From assembly GCF_038148855.1 (NCBI RefSeq), contig NZ_JBBVGR010000010.1:131249-195248 (forward strand): a DNA stretch of 64,000 bases. The letters are read 5' to 3'. The DNA comes from Phycobacter sedimenti (GTDB lineage: Bacteria; Pseudomonadota; Alphaproteobacteria; Rhodobacterales; Rhodobacteraceae). Made by a program: the position numbers and the translations under genes. The notes beneath the pieces were generated by a model. It worked only from the letters and a program-made list of their open reading frames with translations, searched no databases and had not been told where the DNA came from. This document shows, piece after piece, positions 26,066 to 35,826 of this stretch. Positions within the stretch are counted from its first letter, which is position 1. Each line of letters opens with the position of its first letter.

Positions 26066-29000
26066 ATGACATCACCCAATACGGTAAACGCACCATCCAA
26101 TGGCGGAACGGCTCTTGGAGACGCAGATGACAACGTGATCCTGGGCTCAATGTTTGCCGACACGCTGGACGGTGGCGGTGGCAATGACACGCTGGACGGC
26201 GGCGACGGGGATGACCAGCTGACCGGTGGCTTTGGCGCAGGCAACGACCAGATGACGGGCGGCGGCGGCAATGACAGCTTCCGGGCCGAGCTGGTCTGGA
26301 CCGGCACCGACTACGAGGGTTTCGGCGCCGATGTGGTGACGGATTTCTCCGAGGGCGACATGCTGGAGGTGATGAGCTTTGGCGGGCCGTCCGTCGCCCT
26401 TTCGGTCAGCTACACCGCCACCGACACCGTACTGACCTTCGGCGCGGGCACGACGTATGAAAGCACGCTGACCCTGCAGAANNNNNNNNNNNNNNNNNNN
26501 NNNNNNNNNNNNNNNNNNNNNNNNNNNNNNNNNNNNNNNNNNNNNNNNNNNNNNNNNNNNNNNNNNNNNNNNNNNNNNCCGGTGGCTTTGGTGCAGGCAA
26601 CGACCAGATGACGGGCGGCGGCGGCAATGACAGCTTCCGCGCCGAGCTGGTCTGGACCGGCACCGACTACGAGGGTTTCGGCGCCGATGTGGTGACGGAT
26701 TTCTCCGAAGGCGACATGCTGGAGGTGATGAGCTTTGGCGGCCCCGCCGTGACCCTTGCGGTCAGCTACACCGCCACCGACACCGTACTGACCTTCGGCG
26801 CGGGCACGACGTATGAAAGCACGCTGACCCTGCAGAACTACATCGTGCCCGAATGGGACCTGCCCTTCGACGGCCAGGTCATGGGCAGCCTCATGCTCCA
26901 TGGCTCCATCGACGGCATCGTCTCGGACGATCATATCATCGGGTTGGCCGGTGTAGATGACATGCTGTTCGGCGGCGCGGGCAATGACACGCTGGACGGT
27001 CTCAGCGGCAATGACTCGCTGCACGGAGATGCAGGTGACGATTGGGTACTGGGTGGCGAAGGTGATGATCATCTCTATGGCTTTGCGGGTGCCGACACGC
27101 TGGAGGGCGGAGCAGGCAACGACACGCTTTTTGCCGATCTCGGTGACGAGATCCTGAGCGGTGGCAGCGGCATGGACCGTTTTGAACTGAGCGTGGCCTA
27201 TGACCCCGTCAGCGGAATGGGCGTCAGCTTTGGCAATGACACGATCACCGATTTCGGTGAAGGTGATACGCTCTCTCTGTCAGCCTGGAGCGGGGCCACT
27301 GTTTCAGCAAGCTATGTTGGGACGGATACTGTTCTGACCTTCTGGGCTGGCACGGCTCAGGAGAGCACGGTAACGCTTCAAAACTACTTTGTGGATCCCT
27401 CGGAGCTGCCAAGCGACGGAATCATCCCGGCAGGGACCTGGACGCTTTGGGGCTACGGTTTTGCACAGGTGAGCGACGATCTGATTGTGGATGGTCCCGG
27501 TCTCAGTTCGTGGCTGTACGGTGAGGGCGGCAACGACACGCTGTTTGGCGAAGACATGAACGACTGGCTCTATGGCGGAACGGGCAATGACAGTCTTGTG
27601 GGCGGTGACGGCGCGGATTCCCTTTGCGGGGAAGATGGCGACGATGTCCTGACCGGCGGGGCCGATTTCGACCAGTTCGGCTTTGATGTTTTCACAGGCT
27701 ATGTCCCCGGCGAGGCGGTGGGATTTGGCAACGACACGGTGACCGACTTCGGTGATGGAGATTGGCTACAAATGTCATCTTTTGGCGCAGCTGATACACC
27801 GGTTTCGCTGAGCCATGTCGGGAACGACACCATCCTGACCTTCGGTGCGGGCACCGATTACCAGAGCACGATAACGCTGCAGAACTACCTGATGGACAGC
27901 TGGGATTTGCCGCCTGCCGGAAGCCTCAATGGCGGGCATACCATCTATGGTTATTCTTATGGCGTTGCCACCGATGACTATGTGGTCGGGGCCGCCGGGA
28001 TGATCAACCATCTCGATGGATATGCCGGAAACGATACGCTGATTGCAGGCGATACGGGGGATCATCTGTTCGGCGGGCTTGGCGATGACAGCCTGGTTGG
28101 CGGCGTCGGTTCGGATCAGATGTATGGTGACTTGGGCAATGACACGATGCGCGGCAATGACGGCCCCGATACGTTTTCCATTGACCTTGTATCCGCCTAC
28201 CCCAGCGGCGAGGGCCTGAGTTCCGGTCAGGACGTGATCGAGGATTTCAATGTCGGCGATACGCTGCAACTCAGCAGCTACGGGCTGGGAGCAGTCACGA
28301 TCGCGCTGGAGTATGTCGACAATGACACAATCCTGACGCTTGGGGCGGGCACTGCCTATGAAAGTACGGTAACCCTTCAGAACTACAGGCTGGAGAGCTG
28401 GCACCTGCCCCCGGGAGAAACATTCGATGGTAGTTATTCCATCATGGGGGATGCTTATAGCGTTGCGACCGATGACTACATCGCCGGTATCAACGGTGTA
28501 TCCAACACGCTCGACGGGTATGGGGGCAATGACACGCTGATTGGCGGCGACATGAGCGATTGGCTTTATGGCGGGTCCGGCAACGATATGATCGAAGGCG
28601 CAGGCGGACCGGATCTGATCTATGGTGATTTTGGTGATGACACGATCCTCGGCGGGGACGGGGATGACACCATATATGCGAGCCTTGAGGCAGATAATGA
28701 CCTGATCACCGGCGGTGCAGGGCAGGACCGGTTCCACTTCGAGATCAACTCTGACTACGCGACGGGGGCGGAGATCGGGTTCGGAAATGATACCGTAACA
28801 GATTTTGCCGAAGGCGACGTGCTGGAGCTTCAGAACTATCTGAACAACCCTGTTTCGATTGATCTGGCCATCAGCGGCGCCGATACGATCATGACCTTTG
28901 GTGCCGGTACCAGATATGAAAGCACGGTGACCCTTCAGAACTACCACATGACGACTTGGGATCTGCCGTCGCATGATCTGTCGTCGCATCTGACCGTCAC

Positions 29001-29559
29001 GGGCTATAGCCACAACATCTATTCCGACGACCTGCTGAGCGGTTCGGCCGGGGTGGCGGACGTCCTGGATGGAGGAGCCGGAAACGACACGCTCAACGGC
29101 TTTGGTGGCGGCGACATGCTTTATGGCGGCATGGGAAATGACGTGCTGAGCACCGATGACGTTGCAGCCGGAGACGGAGCAAACTGGCTTTTCGGTGATC
29201 TTGGCAACGATACCCTGACCGGGGGGGACGGTGCGGACAGTCTCGTCGGCGGTGAAGGGGACGACCTTATTACCGGCGGCGCGGGCGCCGATCATTTCCA
29301 GTTCGAGATCTACAGCAATGGAAGTGATACCTTTGACTTCGGTTCAGATGTGGTCACTGACTTCGAGGTAGGCGACATGCTCGAAATCATGGGGTGGGGT
29401 CTTGGCAGCCTGTCGGTCAGCGTCACGCAAATCGGAACAGATACCCTGATCACCGCAGAGGCGGGTACCAGCCACGAAAGCAGTATCCTGCTGCAGGATG
29501 TCCTGGTGTCGCCCGGAGACTGGAGCCTGAGCGGCGAGACTTTCATGCTCTGGGGATAG
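26066..29559 (+). CDS. Large modular RTX-like calcium-binding repeat protein (contains assembly gap)
   Basis: Starts ATG at 26066 after AGGAGG; ends in TFMLWG at 29559. About seven modules of some 150 residues follow each other. Each has calcium-binding nonapeptides (GGxGNDTLxG), then a block like FGNDTVTDFxEGDxLxL, xDTxLTFGAGTxYESTVTLQNY, and a linker xxWDLPxxG...GYxYxVATDDYxxG. The C-terminal module is divergent (ILLQDVLVS). There is no Sec signal, fitting type I secretion, but no transporter lies nearby. No catalytic domain is visible, so adhesin or matrix function is possible. The frame is broken across the N gap, which is mis-sized, so the true length is unknown. Confidence 0.75.
26482..26578. 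other. Assembly gap (97 Ns) at a repeat junction
   Basis: The ~259 bases before the gap (from 26223) recur almost unchanged after it (from 26579), with about ten differences. The copies are offset by 356 bases, not a multiple of three, so the stated gap length breaks the reading frame. The gap most likely hides the linker and calcium repeats of one or more modules. Confidence 0.9.
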
Positions 29560-29582
29560 GACGAACCACAGTTCGAACCTAG

Positions 29583-29606
29583 GGCGGGCATTGTCAGGTG
29601 CCCGCC
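29583..29606 (+). terminator. Hairpin terminator after the RTX-like gene
   Basis: A perfect 8-bp GC-rich stem (GGCGGGCA / TGCCCGCC) with an 8-base loop begins 24 bp after the stop codon. No strong T run follows. Confidence 0.55.
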
Positions 29607-29800
29607 TCGCTTGGCTGTCTGTGTTTCGGCCAGACTTTTAGGGGCGCAACCCTTTCGGCCTCCCATGCGCATTGGCTCGCACGATCCGCGGCAATCATGC
29701 ATCCCAACCAGCCTTGCTCCTAAAAATCAGCTGATAGGCTCACTGCATGAAATGGTCAGAGCAGTTCAGTGGAGCTGATCAAACGGGCCGCAGCGGTCAA

Positions 29801-30193
29801 TCACTCAAGCAGAGAGGCGACCAAAGAACGAGTGAGCCGGTTGATCTGGCCGAGGTATTCCAGAACGCGCGAACGGGCCCAATAGAGGTCGGTTCCGTCT
29901 TCGAAGACCACTTAGACGAAACTATCGCCGAAAAAGGAGAAGCCGCGTACATCCTGCGCGCCCGGCACCGCGAGCATGGCCGTGGCCAGCGGATAGGTGA
30001 TCTGGTTCTCGACCACCTGCGGCGCCTGCCCCTGATAGGGGGTGCGCACGATGACCTGGACATCGGACAGATCCGGGATGGCATCCACCGACGTTTCCCG
30101 GATTGCCCAGACCCCGGCGACCGCCATCATGAGCGTGAGCGCCGCGATGATGAACCTGTTCGCAATCGATGTGCGAATGATGGCGGTGATCAT
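29801..30193 (-). pseudogene. cusA/czcA-type RND efflux pump, N-terminal fragment with stop codon
   Basis: Reading from 30193 leftwards: a membrane start MITAIIRTSIANRF, then VDAIPDLSDVQVIVRT, QVVENQITYPL and FSFFGDSFV as in CusA/CzcA pumps. A TAA then replaces the expected Tyr codon, and the same frame goes on with VVFEDGTDLYWARSRVLEYL before sequence similarity ends at about residue 120 of ~1050. The gene is therefore both nonsense-mutated and deleted. Its ATG overlaps the cusB stop. Confidence 0.85.
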
Positions 30194-31611
30194 TGCGTCA
30201 CACTCCGCGCGGCTGCGGCGCCGATCAGCGTCATGCCGAAGTAGGGATTGCGGCGCATAAGCAGCGTCCGTTCCTCTCCGACCGGCAAGGCCGCGATATC
30301 GATCTCATCGGCGAGCATGAAATCCATGGTCATGCCCGGCATCCCGATTTCGACCATCGGCCTGTGGGTGATATTGGCCATCCGCGCCTCTGGATCCGCG
30401 GCATTGATCGTGCCCGAAACGACCATATGCGCAGCCGCAGCTTGCGGCACGGCCTCCTCGCGCGGGGGCGTATTCTCAGGCATGGCTTCACCGCGCACGG
30501 CGATGATAGAGAACATGCCATCCTCGTCCTTGGCCAGATCGAATTCGATCGGCGCGTTGAGTTCCACCGTCGCAGGATCGACACCGGAGAGCGCCAGATC
30601 CATCTGCATGGCCGGCCAGCCCAGCTCCGGGATCGGTCCGTGATCGAGTGTGAGCTTTCCATCCGGCGTCACGGCCAGCGCCATTCCCGTCCCGGTCGCG
30701 GCGACACCATCATCAGGAGTAAGCTCAATCAGGCTCAGCACTCCATCCGCACCCCGCGCAACCCGGAAGGCAACCTCCTCTCCCACGCTCAGACGGTCGA
30801 GGCCCACGTCGGCGCGCACGGGAAACTCGGATGTCATGGCGGGCCAATCGAGGCTCTCCAGCGCACCGTGGCGCAGGGTTGCAATCCTGCGGTCCGCATC
30901 GAGAGCGACAAGCGTGCCGGTGCCGCGTGCGGGTTCCTCGACGGTCGGAGCCATGCGCATGAAACCTGCGCTCAGCGCACTTTCGCTGTCGATCAGGAAC
31001 TGGGCAGAGGCGACGACCTCTTCCCCGGGCGCAAGGCCCTGCAGGATTTCCGTGCGCCCGCCTTCTGCGAAACTGTCACGCAGGCCGGTTGTGACAAGAC
31101 GGGGCCGGAACCGACCTTCGCCCGTCTTGAGAATGACCCGGTCCGCCGCCCCGGTGCGGATCACCGCTTCGGAAGGGATGGTCAGCACCTGGCGGCTTTC
31201 ATGCGGCACGAGGCTGACGCTTCCGAACATCCCGGGACGCAGCAGCCCTGCGGAATTGTCAAACCGAAGGTGCACCGGAAGGGTCCGGGTGCGCGGGTCA
31301 AGCTCGGGATAGATGTAGTCGATTGTCCCCTCAAAGCTGCGCCCCGGCAGATGCTCGAACCGTGCAACGGCAGCCATGTCTTCTTTCAGACGCGCTATGT
31401 CACGTTCAAAGACGTCTGCGATCAGCCACACCTCGCTCAGATCCGTGATCGAGACGGCCTGCGTTCCGGGCTGCAGGAACATGCCATCGGCCGCTTCGAG
31501 CGCAACAACGATGCCATCTCTTGGGGCTTCGATTGCGATCCTGCGGGCAGGCTCCCCCGTTCTTTCAATCTCCGCGATCTGCCGGTCCGACGCCCCGTGG
31601 CTGCGCGTCTT
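30190..31611 (-). pseudogene. cusB-type RND periplasmic adaptor, N-terminally truncated
   Basis: An open frame of 430 codons starts at an internal ATG (31482), but in-frame CusB-like sequence continues upstream (SDRQIAEIERTGEPARR, IEAPRDGIVVALEAADG) to about 31611, where similarity stops. The signal peptide, first beta-barrel and lipoyl hairpin are missing. What remains has the barrel and membrane-proximal domains (SITDLSEVWLIADVFERD, IPSEAVIRTG) and C-terminal CusF-like metal-binding repeats (GMPGMTMDFML with the Met/Trp pattern; ELGWPAMQMDL). It would not form an adaptor. Copper/silver efflux was the probable ancestral role. Confidence 0.75.
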
Positions 31612-31839
31612 GTGTCGTTCGTTGCCCTTTCGGTGCGTCTCGCCAGCGCCAGCCGTTGCGATGGATGAAGTTGTTTTCGCTCAGAAAACGAAACGCCGCG
31701 CAAAACGATGTCTTCCGGGCCCGGACAGTGCAGATGGCGTCGACGTCAGTCGCCTTGAGAACAGCAGATCACGGGTGCACACGATGAAGGGGCGCTCTCT
31801 GCGCACTGTTCCCGCTTGCGGCTTGGGTATCGGGGTCAT
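31612..31839. other. Spacer between the decayed cus genes and the lanM stop
   Basis: Contains no recognisable reading frame; short frame-shifted matches to the cusB coiled-coil region may persist near 31620-31700. No clear terminator for lanM was seen. Confidence 0.35.
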
Positions 31840-34800
31840 TCAGTAAAATGTGAGGATATCTGGCAAATCTGGGAGCAAGTAATGGCGAATGAGTCCATAG
31901 CCGACACCGGATTCGCCCTGGAAAAAGCCCGGCATGGCACATCCGGACGGCCAGCCGAACGCCAGATCTCCCGTCGAGGCACGATGCAACAGGCGCTGAA
32001 AAAGACGATCGCTCCTGAGACGGTGGGCCTGCAAATCCGGAAGTCCTGCCGCTCTGTCGAGAAGATACGCAAATCCTGCTTCGCCGAAGCTAAGATCATC
32101 AAGAGCGAAGCACGCGCTGCTTTCCAGCTGGGCGAGCGACCGGCCCAGCGCGCCGCCCCGCTCGGGCAGCACCGGAGCAGCGAGCTCTGCCGCTTCGATC
32201 TGCGCAAGGCAAACACCTATGTTGCCACGATACCATGATCGGTCCTGTATGGCGGGCTCAACCGGCTGGGCGGCGGCGGCCTCCAACAGCTCCAGCGCCC
32301 TGGAGCTGAAACCTGCCCCCCCCAGGCGCCTGGCCGCACGCAAAAGGCTGCATGCGATCCCTGCCCTCCCATGAGCAAACCCCGGGGCAAGAGCATCCAG
32401 TGGCATCGCTGCAAGGCCTGTGGCGAGCGCCTCGCAGCGGTTCCTCAGTTCATGGCATGGTCGGTGGCTGTAAAGGACAAGACAAGCGTTCAGATACCCG
32501 GCCAAGCCGGATAGCAACCCCAGATCAGCAGTCTCACCGATGCCGAGGTCCTCGGCATGGCGCCAGACCGCATAGGCATCCTCCACGAGGTCTGCCTGCC
32601 CCGTCAGAGTTCCAAGATGACACAACCCGTAGATTGCAGAGCCGACCCCGGTCCCACAGCCCAAACCCGCCTGCATCAGGGTGCGCGTCGCGTGCCCGCG
32701 CAATTCTGACGCCGACAGATTGGAGACGGCGCCGATCGCCGCATCCCGATAGACGGTGTTTCCGGTAACGCGGGCGGATGCGGCCAGGAACAGAGCTATA
32801 CCCAGTGATCCGTCGAATACCCGCTCCCGCAGCGGAGACACGCGCCAACCGCCAATGTGGTTTTTGTAAACCGGGCCGCACCAGGCATAAGATCCGCCTG
32901 CGCCACGGTGTGCCTGGCGCATCAGCCCATCGGCCAGCCCGGTGACAGCACTCAGCACCGAGACCTTTTGGCCGGATGGGGCGGCAACGGCAGTCCGGGA
33001 CGGTAAGGCTCCAGCGCTGCGGTCGAGATCCGGGTGGCGATGACAGGCCAGGCTCGCAGCGATCTGGGCCTTGTGCGCAACAAGATCCTCGGGCCCCATC
33101 CGCGATATCCTGTCGAACAGGGCATCCACTGCGCTTTGCGGAAAGACCCCGGGCGATGCAGCATGATCGGGGAACCGCAGCGCAGTCTCGTCCGCGCGCG
33201 CGTACAGCACGGGAATGTCCAGCTGCAACAGTTGGGATATCTCGGATTGAACAGCCGGTATCAGGCCTTGCCCCGCAGCGGGGTCCGTCACGATGGGGCG
33301 GAACAGGCTTTCCAGGGCAAGCTGGGCCGCTGGCCCTGAGACCAGGTTGGAAGGAGCGCACAGCTGCAGCAGCTTTTCCTTATAGGCCTGTGTCCGTCGC
33401 AGAACGACGCGTGCGTTCACAACACTCAGGTCTCTGGACAGATCCGCCGGAAGATCAGGCTCAGCAATAAACCCTTCATAGGCCATCTCGAAACCACGAA
33501 TGATGTCTTGTGCATGATCGCAGGGGTCGACGCTCTCTCCGGCAAGAAGAACGGCATTGGCACCTGTCTTCGATGGTGTCCGCAGGGAGCGGGTCAGCCG
33601 CATGTTGTCTGTCCCCGGATACAACAGGGTCAGCTCTCGCCATGTCGACAGCTGACCGCTGGTCTTGCCGATCGCGCTGAAATCCACGGGCTGACCTGCG
33701 ACCATGGCGTTCCACTCGGGCAGGATCGTCGGGCGCATCACAGACTCGAACGTCAGGGCGCGCACGGCGTTTTGTTCGGCTGTTGCCAGCTCAAACGCGG
33801 GGCCGGGCTGGTTTGTCATCAGGCATTCATGATCTATCACCACCGGCGTGTCGCCAACGGCAATCAAATTTTCATAGTGGATATCAGCGCCGCCCAAAAG
33901 GTACTGCGCAAACAGGTGATGCCCGATGGAATGGTAATATGCTCTCACGTCTTGGGCGGAGAGGCAGGGTTCGTGACACGCCTCCTTCACCCAGCCGTAT
34001 GCGCCGCGGTTCAGCGTCTTGGGTTGCCTCAAAGGGCTTGTTTTGGTCAGATGGCCAAGATGGGCATAAAACGCATCTATCGCAATGTCAGCCTTTAGTG
34101 CCGTCGGTTTGTAGAACACTCCGGCTCCTGCATCGGGTTCCAGCTTAAGGCAGGACCGGCCGGACCTGTGCGGATCAGAGAAATCACATCGCAGTGTAAA
34201 CGGCTCAGTCAGATCAAGGGCCGATCGCAGAACCGGCAGGTCGGCTTCAAGCCGTGTCGCAAATTCATCAATGTGGGCAATCCAGTGATCGGTCTGCACA
34301 GCCAGAAAGCGCGCCAGTACAGGGTAACGGGCAAATGTCTCGATAAGCCCAGCGCCGCTCTTTGACTGTAAAAAGGTGTCAAAGATCCCGTGCCCACCGG
34401 AAAAGCTGATCTGATCTTGCGGCTGCAGGGCGCGAAAGCCGTTAAACTCGCCGACAAAAACCTGTGACGCCGTTTCTGCAAGGCGGCGATAGAGAGCCCT
34501 TTGCAAGACCGATTTATGGTCACGGCCCGATATCCGGCCAATGGCATGCAAGGCTGAGCTGAGGCGATCATTGGCAATCTGCTCGAACCCGCAGAGCAAG
34601 GGGGCGAAGGGCACTATCTCCCGGTCGCCCAGCTCCCATACCCCCTCCGCGTGGAGATGGCACTCAAGGGCCGCGTGCAGCGTCTCGGCCCATGACGGCC
34701 AGTCCCTGCGCATGACCGGCGCAGGCTCACCGAGCCAATCGCCCAGATCAGCGGGGCTCAATCCGGAATGCGCCAGCCTTGCCCTGAACGCGGTTTCATC

Positions 34801-34980
34801 CCCGGCGGTACATATTGCTTTCCAGCGCGCCAGGTAATCCTCGCAAAACGCCTCCTCCGGCGGCACTTGGCTCTTTCGGCCAGCGTCGATCCGCTCTTGC
34901 AGGGTCATCGCCCTTGCAACGGTCGCCCCTACGAAGGCGTCAAGATCGGTTCCGGATGGCAAGGCTTGTCTTTCTGGCAA
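31840..34980 (-). CDS. Class II lanthipeptide synthetase LanM with degenerate cyclase zinc site
   Basis: 1046 residues. The N-terminal dehydratase domain (DUF4135, about 100-600) keeps all expected catalytic residues by comparison with CylM: D269 and H271 (SDPH), K291 (YKP), D366, H368 and N371 (ADIHYEN), D383 and E385 (VIDHE), R524 and T530. The C-terminal LanC-like domain (about 670-1046) keeps the first HG motif (H870) but reads WYRG at 916-919 where W-C-x-G is normal, and LSFG at 963-966 where C-H-G is normal. None of the usual zinc ligands remains. It should phosphorylate and eliminate Ser/Thr; ring closure by this protein is doubtful. 3 bp after the JmjC gene; last gene of the maturation operon. 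Confidence 0.9.
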   Translation of the reverse strand: MPERQALPSGTDLDAFVGATVARAMTLQERIDAGRKSQVPPEEAFCEDYLARWKAICTAGDETAFRARLAHSGLSPADLGDWLGEPAPVMRRDWPSWAETLHAALECHLHAEGVWELGDREIVPFAPLLCGFEQIANDRLSSALHAIGRISGRDHKSVLQRALYRRLAETASQVFVGEFNGFRALQPQDQISFSGGHGIFDTFLQSKSGAGLIETFARYPVLARFLAVQTDHWIAHIDEFATRLEADLPVLRSALDLTEPFTLRCDFSDPHRSGRSCLKLEPDAGAGVFYKPTALKADIAIDAFYAHLGHLTKTSPLRQPKTLNRGAYGWVKEACHEPCLSAQDVRAYYHSIGHHLFAQYLLGGADIHYENLIAVGDTPVVIDHECLMTNQPGPAFELATAEQNAVRALTFESVMRPTILPEWNAMVAGQPVDFSAIGKTSGQLSTWRELTLLYPGTDNMRLTRSLRTPSKTGANAVLLAGESVDPCDHAQDIIRGFEMAYEGFIAEPDLPADLSRDLSVVNARVVLRRTQAYKEKLLQLCAPSNLVSGPAAQLALESLFRPIVTDPAAGQGLIPAVQSEISQLLQLDIPVLYARADETALRFPDHAASPGVFPQSAVDALFDRISRMGPEDLVAHKAQIAASLACHRHPDLDRSAGALPSRTAVAAPSGQKVSVLSAVTGLADGLMRQAHRGAGGSYAWCGPVYKNHIGGWRVSPLRERVFDGSLGIALFLAASARVTGNTVYRDAAIGAVSNLSASELRGHATRTLMQAGLGCGTGVGSAIYGLCHLGTLTGQADLVEDAYAVWRHAEDLGIGETADLGLLSGLAGYLNACLVLYSHRPCHELRNRCEALATGLAAMPLDALAPGFAHGRAGIACSLLRAARRLGGAGFSSRALELLEAAAAQPVEPAIQDRSWYRGNIGVCLAQIEAAELAAPVLPERGGALGRSLAQLESSACFALDDLSFGEAGFAYLLDRAAGLPDLQAHRLRSDRLFQRLLHRASTGDLAFGWPSGCAMPGFFQGESGVGYGLIRHYLLPDLPDILTFY

Positions 34981-34983
34981 GGG

Positions 34984-35826
34984 TTACTGGCGAATTGCGG
35001 CTTTCAACTCCGGCACAAGACGCCCCTTGGCGCTCCAGGTGTCGGGCTGTGCATAAATGGCGCGAAAGAAATCAGCGGCGTTCGATGCGTTGAAAAAATT
35101 GCCGGTCAGGCTGATGGAAGGTTCCAATGCGGTGACGCTATGGCCCCAGCCCGTCGGAATGATCAGTGTCTCACCAGGTTCGAGAATAACCGATAGATCT
35201 GCGGGTGCCCCGTCATTCGGAGCCCCGGGCCGCCAGATGTCGAACCTCTTGCACCCCGTGATCTGGCAATTCCAGGCGTGTGTGTTCAGCGTATCAAGGT
35301 GTCGCGGTGTAAAAGTTCCGGACGGCCCGATGAACAACCACATGAACCCGCGCAAGGCCCATCGCGCCATGATTTCCTCCGAACTGCCCGGTGTGGCCCC
35401 AACCGCATCCTGCGCAGGCATCCAGTTCTCGACAGCTCCGGAGAGGTCAAAATCGTCAAGCAATTCAGGATGGTCCGCAAACGGGCACCAATAGGGGGAA
35501 TACCAGGGCGTATCAGACCGCTTCCCGGCCAGAAATGGCTCTGATGGGTTGCGCACGTAGTCAAGGTAGGCCGAGAGCCGCACCTTGTGTATGTTTTTCG
35601 ATCCCAGATGGTCCGTGACCAGAACGCTTTCATGGCCGTAGCGCTGTTCGAAAAAGTCAAAAGACCAGGTGGTCATCGCAGGCCAGTCCCGCGCCAGGCC
35701 AGTCAGGACGACAGGTCGTGAGTTCCCTTTGGCAAGATAGGAGGTGTTCAATAGCTCCGCCGTGATGTGAACGCATCTTGCGACGCTCTCCGGGGTCACG
35801 GGCAATGGTGAGGCTGCCGTTACCAA
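34984..35826 (-). CDS. Cupin-8/JmjC-type Fe(II)/2-oxoglutarate oxygenase
   Basis: 280 residues, a cupin-like (JmjC) oxygenase. Iron ligands H176 and D178 (TPRHLDTLNTH) and H229 (PTGWGHSVTAL) and the 2-oxoglutarate-binding Lys193 (GCKRFDIW) are all present, so the enzyme should be active. Relatives hydroxylate amino-acid side chains in proteins or peptides. Overlaps the arginase-like gene by 7 bp and directly precedes lanM, so its likely substrate is the RiPP precursor. The residue it modifies is not predictable; Val, Phe or the Arg/Orn of the core are candidates. Confidence 0.85.
   Translation of the reverse strand: MVTAASPLPVTPESVARCVHITAELLNTSYLAKGNSRPVVLTGLARDWPAMTTWSFDFFEQRYGHESVLVTDHLGSKNIHKVRLSAYLDYVRNPSEPFLAGKRSDTPWYSPYWCPFADHPELLDDFDLSGAVENWMPAQDAVGATPGSSEEIMARWALRGFMWLFIGPSGTFTPRHLDTLNTHAWNCQITGCKRFDIWRPGAPNDGAPADLSVILEPGETLIIPTGWGHSVTALEPSISLTGNFFNASNAADFFRAIYAQPDTWSAKGRLVPELKAAIRQ

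Noticed and set aside
27775..29295. 506-codon minus-strand frame inside the RTX-like gene
   Set aside because: Complement of the Gly/Asp-rich repeats; no domain features, and the plus strand gives a coherent repeat protein.
26066..29559. Regular DNA repeats as a possible CRISPR array or satellite
   Set aside because: The repeats are in frame, encode calcium-binding nonapeptides and have a module period near 450 bp, unlike CRISPR repeat-spacer spacing.
29747..30244. 165-codon plus-strand frame
   Set aside because: Antisense of the cusA fragment; highly charged and low in hydrophobic core residues.
30193..31668. 491-codon plus-strand frame
   Set aside because: Antisense of the cusB remnant, which has recognisable adaptor sequence on the minus strand.
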